A stretch of 34,919 nucleotides of DNA from Burkholderiaceae bacterium (GTDB lineage Bacteria > Pseudomonadota > Gammaproteobacteria > Burkholderiales > Burkholderiaceae_D), in contig JAOASL010000001.1 of NCBI GenBank assembly GCA_030158675.1, forward strand, positions 1-34,919, written 5' to 3'. Positions 1 to 6,067 of the stretch are shown one piece after another. Every line of letters starts with the position of its first letter. Positions within the stretch are counted from its first letter, which is position 1. The notes below the pieces were generated by a model. The model did not search any database, was not told where the DNA came from, and saw nothing but the letters and a program-made list of their open reading frames with translations. A program made the translations under genes and the position numbers.

Positions 1-255
1 GAGGCCAAGCTGTTCACCGCCGCGGACCTGATGAGTTCGCCCGTCACTACCGTGCAGGAAAACGTCAGCCTTGCCGAAGCGTTGGCGATCATGCGGGGGA
101 AAAGAGTCAGGCGGCTGCCGGTGGTGAATCAGGCCGGCAGCCTGTTTGGCATCATCACCACCGACGATGTACTCAATCTGATCACGGCCGAACTGTCAAT
201 GGTTGCGGGGCTGATTGTGGAGCAGCCTGAAAGAGAAAGGCGGTTGAGAAAGTGA
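1..255 (+). CDS. CBS-domain protein, 3' part only
   Basis: The reading frame is open from base 1, so the true start lies outside the window; an ATG at 31 is internal. The 84 visible residues form most of one CBS motif: an M-S-S-P-V-x-T-V start, a helix with A-L-A-I-M-R, R-R-L-P-V-V, then G-I-I-T-T-D-D-V-L-N-L. CBS domains usually come in pairs that bind adenine nucleotides and tune the activity or oligomerisation of a partner, so an earlier CBS half is expected upstream. The protein ends with a short charged tail (E-R-E-R-R-L-R-K). It could be a stand-alone CBS-pair protein or the end of a larger enzyme; the window cannot decide. The family call is safe, the role unknown. Confidence 0.8.
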   Translation, partial: EAKLFTAADLMSSPVTTVQENVSLAEALAIMRGKRVRRLPVVNQAGSLFGIITTDDVLNLITAELSMVAGLIVEQPERERRLRK

Positions 256-566
256 GGGGCGCGCAGATTTGGCCTGGCAGAGAAACACCTGCGCAGCGAC
301 GATGTGGTGCGTGCGGCATAGGTCAGCTGGGTTTCGCAAATAGAAGCTTGGCGGTGCTTCAATAACCGTCATTATTTTACATAATATAAATTATGCGTTT
401 TTTGAGTAATGGCAAATGTGGTCTAAATCATGGGCTTTATGTCGGTTGTGAAACAGAAAATTTGCCGATCATCAAACCACCATCTTCCCAATCCTGAAAC
501 ACTGCATGAGCTCTCGGAAGCTTGAATTTCGGCACATTTTTCCTGTAATGCATTCGGAGAATTAAG
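256..566. other. Intergenic region with an AT-rich inverted repeat
   Basis: No credible gene is seen in these 311 bases; the reverse-strand reading frame over 129-362 has no recognisable features. The stretch from about 365 to 415 is strikingly AT-rich compared with its surroundings and holds a perfect inverted repeat at 380-395 (CATAAT, 4-base loop, ATTATG). This is a plausible promoter or operator for the 567-1956 gene pair. GGAGA at 556-560 is a possible ribosome binding site for the gene at 567. Confidence 0.45.
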
Positions 567-956
567 ATGAAATATTTAAGGCAACTTATTGTTTGTACGT
601 TGATTTTTTCTTTCAATCTCGTATCAATGCTTGCCCCGGCGCAGGCTGCGCTGATCGGTGCAAACGCTGTCCTTGCCGCTCAGTCCCGACAATCAGCCGA
701 ACAGAATATCCGTGCAGCGCTGGCACGCGAGGACGTAGGCAGCACCTTGCAACGGCTCGGTGTGCGTGCCGAGGATGTCCGGGAGCGGCTCGCGGCCCTG
801 AGCGACGATGACGTGGCTGCGTTGTCCGAGCGTGTCGATCGGCTGCCGGCCGGCGGCGACTTCTTTGGCACAGTGGGTGTCATTTTTGTGATCTTGCTGA
901 TTACCGACATCCTCGGCTTTACCAAGATCTTCCCTTTTACCCGCTCACAGCGCTGA
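567..956 (+). CDS. PA2779-like small membrane protein
   Basis: A 129-residue protein with an N-terminal hydrophobic segment or signal sequence (about 8-27, ending in A-Q-A), a charged helical middle (about 40-95, rich in E-D-V and R-E-R-L), and a second hydrophobic segment (about 99-117) followed by a short basic tail. This matches the small proteins known in Pseudomonas as PA2779, which sit directly before a PA2778-type cysteine peptidase, exactly as here: the next start is 1 base after this stop. The middle helices are probably extracytoplasmic. The function of the family is not established; a partner or substrate role for the neighbouring peptidase is an inference from their constant pairing. 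GGAGA lies just upstream of the ATG. Confidence 0.8.
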   Translation: MKYLRQLIVCTLIFSFNLVSMLAPAQAALIGANAVLAAQSRQSAEQNIRAALAREDVGSTLQRLGVRAEDVRERLAALSDDDVAALSERVDRLPAGGDFFGTVGVIFVILLITDILGFTKIFPFTRSQR

Positions 957-957
957 T

Positions 958-1956
958 ATGTCCTTGGGGTGCGGCGACCTGCTGTTGCGCCTGGCGGCTT
1001 TGGCACTGTCCCTGCTGCTGGTGTCGGGATGTGCAACGCAAACTCGCAATCTCAGTACTACCGCTCCCGAATTGCCGGTTCGTGCAGAGCTGCCCGACAC
1101 GCCGTTTTTCCCCCAGGATCGGCACCAGTGTGGGCCGGCGTCACTAGCTATCGCGTTGGCGGCTGCGGGCTATCCGGCTGATCCGGCCGATCTCGAATCC
1201 AGAGTTTATCTGGCAGCGCGTGAAGGTTCGCTTCAGATGGAAATGCAGGCAGCCGCCCGGCGACATGGCGCATTGGCGGTACAGTCGCCGCCAACACTTG
1301 CCGGGTTGTTTGCCGAGATCGTGGCTGGTACGCCGGTCATCATCTTGCAGAATTTGGGGCTCGAATTTGCGCCTCGCTGGCACTACGCAGTGGTAATCGG
1401 CTATGACCGGGCGACCAATGAAGTCATGCTCCGGTCCGGCACAAACCGGCATGAAGTGATGGCCATGAGTACCTTCGAGCATACTTGGGCACGTTCCGGC
1501 TATTGGGGGATGGTCGTGTTCCGGCCCGGCAAGCTACCGCAGGCGGTTGATCGAGCGGCGCTTGAAAAAATACTCACTCAGCTGGAAAAATATGCCGATC
1601 CGGCGGCACTGCTGAGCTGGTATGAACAAGCAGTCTCACGCTGGCAGGACAACCTGGTTTTCCTGATAGGGCTTGGCAATGCGGCGCATGCGATGGGTCA
1701 GATCGAGCGCGCCGAGCAAGCATTTCGCGCAGCCTCTGACAGGCATCCGCAAAGCGTGATTGCACTCAATAATCTGGCCACCGTGCTGCATCAGCGTGGG
1801 AAGCTTGCCGAAGCGTTGGCCGTAACGGAACATGCGGTAGCGCTGGGCGGCGAATGGCAATCTGAGGCGCAGGCAACGCGCGCTGCGATCCAAGGCGCAA
1901 TCCATACTACTTCCTCCCCCGTGGCGACCGGTGCCGACGCTACGCCGGTTCATTAG
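958..1956 (+). CDS. PA2778-like lipoprotein C39-type cysteine peptidase with TPRs
   Basis: A 332-residue predicted lipoprotein. A hydrophobic stretch (8-23) ends in a lipobox L-V-S-G-C with Cys25 as the lipidation site. The peptidase C39-like fold follows: the nucleophile is probably Cys58 in Q-C-G-P-A-S-L-A, and the catalytic His is His142 in W-H-Y-A-V-V-I-G-Y. The C-terminal third (about 225-310) reads as two TPR-like helical repeats (L-G-N-A-A-H-A-M-G-Q, then L-N-N-L-A-T-V-L-H-Q-R-G-K). It starts one base after the stop of the small membrane protein, so the two are co-translated. C39-type domains cleave after double-glycine leaders in bacteriocin exporters, but this stand-alone periplasmic form has no transporter domain and no known substrate. 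Family assignment is good, role unknown. Confidence 0.85.
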   Translation: MSLGCGDLLLRLAALALSLLLVSGCATQTRNLSTTAPELPVRAELPDTPFFPQDRHQCGPASLAIALAAAGYPADPADLESRVYLAAREGSLQMEMQAAARRHGALAVQSPPTLAGLFAEIVAGTPVIILQNLGLEFAPRWHYAVVIGYDRATNEVMLRSGTNRHEVMAMSTFEHTWARSGYWGMVVFRPGKLPQAVDRAALEKILTQLEKYADPAALLSWYEQAVSRWQDNLVFLIGLGNAAHAMGQIERAEQAFRAASDRHPQSVIALNNLATVLHQRGKLAEALAVTEHAVALGGEWQSEAQATRAAIQGAIHTTSSPVATGADATPVH

Positions 1957-2053
1957 TGGGGAACCAAAGGTTGGCGGCTAGGCGCACTGTCGCAGGCAGA
2001 CCGAGCTGTACGACAAGACATTGCAATGGCGTCAGCGGCGTTTGTTAAAGGGA

Positions 2054-2224
2054 CTAACCGCCGCCGATTCCTTCAATGATCTTACCGGTTCCGCCGCAAT
2101 CCGGACACGCGCGCAAATCTTCGATCTTGCCAGTGCCACGACAACGCGGACATACATCTTCGCCGGTACCGGGTGTTCCTTCAGGCGCATCATCGCCAGG
2201 ATTGATTGGTGGTGTCTGCTGCAT
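2054..2224 (-). CDS. Small DnaJ-type zinc-finger protein (56 aa)
   Basis: A short gene read on the reverse strand: ATG at 2224, TAG at 2054, 56 residues. It carries two exact C-x-x-C-x-G-x-G motifs, C-P-R-C-R-G-T-G (25-32) and C-P-D-C-G-G-T-G (40-47), separated by seven residues. Four such motifs form the DnaJ zinc domain; two are enough for one zinc site. The N-terminus is Pro/Gly/acid-rich and the end is a glycine tail. An in-frame TGA four codons upstream of the ATG rules out a longer start, and a GTGAGG-like ribosome binding site precedes it. No J-domain is present, so it is not a co-chaperone in the usual sense. It lies 51 bases after the halohydrin-dehalogenase-like gene on the same strand. 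Function unknown. Confidence 0.75.
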   Translation of the reverse strand: MQQTPPINPGDDAPEGTPGTGEDVCPRCRGTGKIEDLRACPDCGGTGKIIEGIGGG

Positions 2225-2275
2225 TTGCCGGCCTCACTTTGAATACTCATAAGCTCAGCCAAGCAAATCCCGCGC

Positions 2276-2959
2276 TCACCGTCCGACCCAGCCGCCGCAG
2301 ACAGGAAACACCTGTCCTACAAAGCAATCCGCGTGGGTACTGGCCAGGTAAGCGGCAAACATCGCATCCTCGCGCGCGCTCACCAAGCGTCCCAACGGCA
2401 CTTCGCGCCTTAGCCGATCCTGGAATACCGGGTTGGCCTGCACCTCTGCTGGAAAATACGTGGGGTTGTCGACGAAATTCTGCGCGATCGCATTGACCTG
2501 TATGCCCTTCCCTGCCATCTCCACACCAACCGACTGCACATACGCCAACTGTGCGCCACGCGCGGCACTGTAGGTCGATGCGCGTCGTATTCCGCGCAAT
2601 GCCGATGCGCTGCCGATCACAATCAGCTTGCCAGAGCCACGCGCGATCATCTGCGGCAGCAATGCCCGGGCCAGACGCGGAAGCGGATCAACCATGTGAG
2701 CGAATGCATGCCGCCATTCATCGTCACTGGCCTCATGTGCGGCCGTAGTGGGTGCCGGAATGCCCAGATTGGCCAGCAGCACATCGACTTGACCGACCTG
2801 CGCGACCATGCGCGCCGGATACTCCGGGTCCGCGATCGACCCCGTATCGGCGATGACTTCCGCGCCCATTTCGCGAAACACGTCGGCCAGTACCGGTCCC
2901 ATAAAATCTTCCGCCTGCGTTAGCAGCACGCGCCGCCCGTCCAGATTCAGCCCCTGCAT
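2276..2959 (-). CDS. Halohydrin dehalogenase-like SDR-fold protein
   Basis: A 227-residue protein of the short-chain dehydrogenase fold that lacks the SDR oxidoreductase hallmarks. The N-terminal loop reads T14-Q-A-E-D-F19-M-G21 in place of the glycine-rich cofactor motif, A-N-L-G replaces N-N-A-G, and the catalytic triad is Ser117, Tyr130 and Arg134 (Arg instead of Lys). These are the two published signatures of halohydrin dehalogenases: T-x4-F-x-G and S-x12-Y-x3-R. The C-terminal half (N-F-V-D-N-P-T-Y-F-P, P-L-G-R-L-V-S-A-R-E-D-A, G-Q-V-F, C-G-G-W) also resembles remembered HheB/HheC sequences. Such enzymes convert vicinal haloalcohols to epoxides plus halide and run in reverse with azide or cyanide, without NAD(P). 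Start: ATG at 2959 with AAGGAGA upstream. Automatic annotation would say SDR oxidoreductase; the substrate is unknown. Confidence 0.8.
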   Translation of the reverse strand: MQGLNLDGRRVLLTQAEDFMGPVLADVFREMGAEVIADTGSIADPEYPARMVAQVGQVDVLLANLGIPAPTTAAHEASDDEWRHAFAHMVDPLPRLARALLPQMIARGSGKLIVIGSASALRGIRRASTYSAARGAQLAYVQSVGVEMAGKGIQVNAIAQNFVDNPTYFPAEVQANPVFQDRLRREVPLGRLVSAREDAMFAAYLASTHADCFVGQVFPVCGGWVGR

Positions 2960-3051
2960 ACTCGTCTCCTTTTTGTTTACTGGCGCCGATCATAGCGAAT
3001 GTTGCGCCTTCTCATTCCGTACTTTGGCTCGATGCCTAGCATCGGCGGACG
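2960..3051. promoter_or_regulatory. Divergent promoter region with hairpin before the glycosyltransferase
   Basis: The 92 bases between the two divergent genes must hold both promoters, but I could not place -35/-10 boxes with confidence. A perfect inverted repeat, CGATGC-CTA-GCATCG at 3030-3044, ends 7 bases before the ATG at 3052. In mRNA it would form a short hairpin where the ribosome binds, and could also be an operator on DNA. Confidence 0.35.
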
Positions 3052-4218
3052 ATGAAGATACTGGTCGCGCATAACGCCTACCACTACCGCGGTGGCGAGG
3101 ACACGCTGGTCGATGCCGAGCTTACGATGCTGGCCGGGCAGGGTCATCAGGTTTACCTTTACCGGCGCGACAATGCCGAGCTTGCCCATATTCACCCGGC
3201 GCGGGCCGCGATCGACACAATCTGGTCCTTGCGTACCGTCGACGAGCTGCGTACCGTCGCACGGCGCTTCATGCCCGATATCATCCACGCACACAACACG
3301 TTTCCTCTGATCTCGCCATCGTTGTACGGTATTGCCCGGAGTTTGCATATTCCAGTCGTGCAGACGCTGCACAATTTTCGCCTGCTATGTCCGCAGGCGA
3401 TGCTGGTGCGTGACGGTCAGGTCTGCACCGACTGTGTCGGACGCGGGCCGTGGCGCGCTGTGCTGCATCGCTGCTACCGCGGATCCTTCGCGCAGACGGC
3501 AGTTACTGCAACCATGTTGGCGCTGCACCGGATACGAGGCAGCTGGAACCATGATGTCAGCCGCTACATCGTGCTCAACCGCACCTGTCGCGACCTGTTC
3601 GTCGCTGGGGGACTGCCACCTCGAAAACTCTGTATCAAGCCAAATTTCGTGGAGTCCAGTGGTACGCCGCAATGGGTGTGCCGTGCCGGTGGTGTCTTTA
3701 TCGGCAGACTCTCTCACGAAAAAGGGCTGGCTGTCCTGGCACGCGCACTGCACTCGCTGCCGGGAAAAACCATCGACGTGTATGGTACAGGTCCATTGCA
3801 GTCCCTGGTGGAGCGAAGCCCTGGCTTGCGCTACTGTGGTTTCCTCGCGAGTACGGCGCTGCGGCAGCGCATGCAGCAAGCCTCGTATCTGGTTATGCCG
3901 AGCACGGGCATGGAGAGCTTCGGACTGGCAGCCATCGAAGCTTTCGCTTGCGGCGTACCCGTGATCGCCAGCCAGCAGGGCGGACTGGGCGAACTCGTCA
4001 CACATAAAAAAAATGGCCTATTGGTTACTCCCGGTGACCCGACCGCGCTGGCAAGGGCAATCGCCTATGCCGACGCACACCCGCACGAGATGCGACGCAT
4101 GGGCATCGACGCATATCAGACCTGGCTCGCGCACTACACGCCCGAGCGCAATTACGAATTGCTGATGCACATCTACGATGAAGCGCTGTCCACCCTGCCC
4201 TCGACCACTTCTGCGTAA
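3052..4218 (+). CDS. Glycosyltransferase family 4 protein (first of pair)
   Basis: A 388-residue GT-B fold glycosyltransferase. The N-terminus has the usual strand and glycine loop (M-K-I-L-V-A-H-N-A-Y-H-Y-R-G-G-E-D), seen in GT4 enzymes that build exopolysaccharide or O-antigen. The C-terminal nucleotide-sugar domain shows G-V-F-I-G-R-L-S-H-E-K-G (about 218-229), then E-S-F-G-L-A-A-I-E, the E-x7-E motif of retaining GT4 enzymes, then G-V-P-V-I-A-S. Length is normal. A Cys cluster (about 117-143: C-P, C-T-D-C-V-G, R-C-Y-R) is common in this subgroup and may bind metal. It is transferred to the inner face of the membrane in known relatives, but no membrane segment is seen here. It lies 7 bases ahead of a second GT4 gene; the two probably act on the same glycan. 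Sugar and acceptor are unknown. Confidence 0.88.
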   Translation: MKILVAHNAYHYRGGEDTLVDAELTMLAGQGHQVYLYRRDNAELAHIHPARAAIDTIWSLRTVDELRTVARRFMPDIIHAHNTFPLISPSLYGIARSLHIPVVQTLHNFRLLCPQAMLVRDGQVCTDCVGRGPWRAVLHRCYRGSFAQTAVTATMLALHRIRGSWNHDVSRYIVLNRTCRDLFVAGGLPPRKLCIKPNFVESSGTPQWVCRAGGVFIGRLSHEKGLAVLARALHSLPGKTIDVYGTGPLQSLVERSPGLRYCGFLASTALRQRMQQASYLVMPSTGMESFGLAAIEAFACGVPVIASQQGGLGELVTHKKNGLLVTPGDPTALARAIAYADAHPHEMRRMGIDAYQTWLAHYTPERNYELLMHIYDEALSTLPSTTSA

Positions 4219-4225
4219 TGATGTC

Positions 4226-5398
4226 ATGCTGAAAATTGCCCTGGTTGTCAACGAGCCGCCGCCATACCGTATCCCAGTATTCAATAGAATTGCCGCGCAA
4301 TCAGGCATCGACCTGCATGTAGTCTTTTGCTGCCAGCGCGAACCGAATCGCCAATGGGACCTGCCGCCGTTCGCGTTCTCGCACAGCTTCCTGCGCGAGC
4401 GCATCACCACCGTCGATGGTCGCTATATCCATAACAATCCCGATGTGCTGCCTGCGCTGTCGCGCTTTGGGCCCGATGTCGTGGTTGGCAACGGCTTCAA
4501 TCCCACGCACCTGTATGCCATGGCCTGGTGTGCGCTACGCCGTCGCCCATATGTTCCGATGACGGATGGCACCCTTCGCTCCGAAGCGGCGTTGAGCCGG
4601 TTTCATCTCGCTGTGAGGCACCTCGTGTACCGGCGTGCCAAGACATTCATTGCAGCCAGCGGCGGCGGCATTGCGCTGTACCGGGACTATGGCGTGCCAG
4701 CCGAGCGCTGTCATTTGTCCTGCCTTTGCATTGACAACGACCGTTACCGGCCCGCGGAGTCCGGCGTAGCCAAAGCGCATGACTTCATCTTCTGCGCACG
4801 CCTGGAAGCCGGCAAAAATCCGGTCTTTGCAATCGAGGTTGCTGTGCGCTGCGCTCAGGCCATGGGACGTCGTACCCGCTTGCTGTTCGCCGGTGCCGGC
4901 AGCCAGGAGGCCGAATTGCGAAGAATTGCTGCCGAAGTTATTGCGCAGGTCGACGTGACGTTTCACGGCTTTGCCACGCAGGCAGAATTGCCCGGCCTGT
5001 ACCAGTCTGCACGGATTTTTCTTTTCCCGACGCGGGCCGATGTGTGGGGTGTGGTCGCGAATGAAGCCTGCGCCGCCGGCTTGCCAGTCATTGTCTCGCC
5101 GCACGCCGGCGTGGCAGGTGAACTCATCGTGGATGGACACAATGGGTTCGTGCGAGCACTTGATCTGGACGAATGGAGTACGGCGGCCGCACTGCTGCTG
5201 GCCAACGATACTCGCTGTGCGTCTTTCGGGCAGCGTGCGATGCTGAAAGTGGCGCCCTATAGCTTTGATCAAGCGGCGCAGGGCATCGTGGATGCATGCG
5301 TTGCCGCGCGGGCGCCATGTCAGCGCACGCCGGCTACGACAGGCATTACGCGCGCAAGATCATCCGCCAATCGTGGCCACCAGCGGCCGATGGTCTGA
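4226..5398 (+). CDS. Glycosyltransferase family 4 protein (second of pair)
   Basis: A 390-residue GT-B glycosyltransferase. The frame is open from an ATG at 4178 inside the previous gene, but I choose ATG 4226 because the family's first strand begins there (M-L-K-I-A-L-V-V-N-E-P-P-P-Y-R). The C-terminal domain shows F-C-A-R-L-E-A-G-K-N-P, then D-V-W-G-V-V-A-N-E (variant E-x7-E motif with Asp first) and G-L-P-V-I-V-S. The enzyme should move a sugar from a nucleotide donor to an unknown glycan or lipid acceptor in the cytoplasm. It sits 7 bases after the first GT4 gene, so the two are co-transcribed. The last 39 bases overlap the 3' end of the convergent gene at 5360-6067, and the C-terminal tail (about 25 residues) is Arg/Thr-rich and unlike the family, so it may have been extended by stop loss. 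Confidence 0.88.
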   Translation: MLKIALVVNEPPPYRIPVFNRIAAQSGIDLHVVFCCQREPNRQWDLPPFAFSHSFLRERITTVDGRYIHNNPDVLPALSRFGPDVVVGNGFNPTHLYAMAWCALRRRPYVPMTDGTLRSEAALSRFHLAVRHLVYRRAKTFIAASGGGIALYRDYGVPAERCHLSCLCIDNDRYRPAESGVAKAHDFIFCARLEAGKNPVFAIEVAVRCAQAMGRRTRLLFAGAGSQEAELRRIAAEVIAQVDVTFHGFATQAELPGLYQSARIFLFPTRADVWGVVANEACAAGLPVIVSPHAGVAGELIVDGHNGFVRALDLDEWSTAAALLLANDTRCASFGQRAMLKVAPYSFDQAAQGIVDACVAARAPCQRTPATTGITRARSSANRGHQRPMV

Positions 5399-6067
5399 GG
5401 CGATCCGGGCGGTCGCGCTGCTATGTACGCGTACACATACCAGCCGGTGGCGCGGCCGGATCCAGATGCGGTCCAGTGCCAGCATCGGCATGCACGACGG
5501 GAAAGTCGCGGGCGCGGGCACCCGCTGAAAATGTGAAACCAGCGTGCGCAGGGTGCGTCCCCAGACGAACCATTCGTTAACGTCGCCCATCAGCAGCACC
5601 GGCATGTCGCCCGTGTCAAAGACTTGCAGCAGCCGAGCCACCTGGGCGCGGCGCTCGGCCGCCCGCAAGCCCAGATGCGTGGCGATCACGCGCAACTGAT
5701 GACCATGGCAGTAAATATCTGCATCGAGCGCACCGCGCGGCTCACGACTGCCAAAAGAAATATCGATGCGGCGCGTGATCAGCGCCGGATAGCGCGACAG
5801 GATCGCATTGCCAAACCGGCGACCACCTACGCTGAACGTAAAGCCGTCGACACCCACCATGCGGGTCGCACGCGCCAGATGCGGCAGCAGGTTCGGCCAA
5901 TGCTCACCGCCGAGCGGCACCTCCTGTAGTGCGACAATATCGGCGCCGATCTCCTGCAGCACAGTCTCGATGCGTGCCGGTGCGAAATGGCGATCGATGC
6001 CCACGCCTGCATGAATGTTCCATGTCGCGACCGTCAGCGGCCATGGCGTCGGAGGTGCGCGGCTCAT
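5360..6067 (-). CDS. Endonuclease/exonuclease/phosphatase family protein
   Basis: A 235-residue protein of the EEP (DNase I-like) fold. All core motifs are visible in order: A-T-W-N-I-H-A-G (about 13-20), L-Q-E-V (metal-binding Glu), A-T-H-L-G-L, G-D-V-N-E-W (catalytic Asp and Asn), and S-D-H-R-P-L near the end (catalytic His). The frame is open to 6673, but the true start is ATG 6067, which overlaps the stop of the phospholipase D gene by 4 bases (ATGA), a sign of coupled translation. EEP enzymes cut nucleic acids, phosphoinositides or sphingomyelin; this short form has no export signal. Co-occurrence with a PLD/VTT membrane protein suggests a phospholipid or phosphodiester substrate, but this is inference. 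Confidence 0.88.
   Translation of the reverse strand: MSRAPPTPWPLTVATWNIHAGVGIDRHFAPARIETVLQEIGADIVALQEVPLGGEHWPNLLPHLARATRMVGVDGFTFSVGGRRFGNAILSRYPALITRRIDISFGSREPRGALDADIYCHGHQLRVIATHLGLRAAERRAQVARLLQVFDTGDMPVLLMGDVNEWFVWGRTLRTLVSHFQRVPAPATFPSCMPMLALDRIWIRPRHRLVCVRVHSSATARIASDHRPLVATIGG

Noticed and set aside
2276-2959. 3-oxoacyl-ACP reductase or other SDR oxidoreductase
   Set aside because: The cofactor glycine motif and active-site Lys are missing, and the replacement residues match halohydrin dehalogenases.
4535-5272. A 245-residue reverse open frame opposite the second glycosyltransferase
   Set aside because: It has no family features, while the forward gene has complete GT4 motifs.
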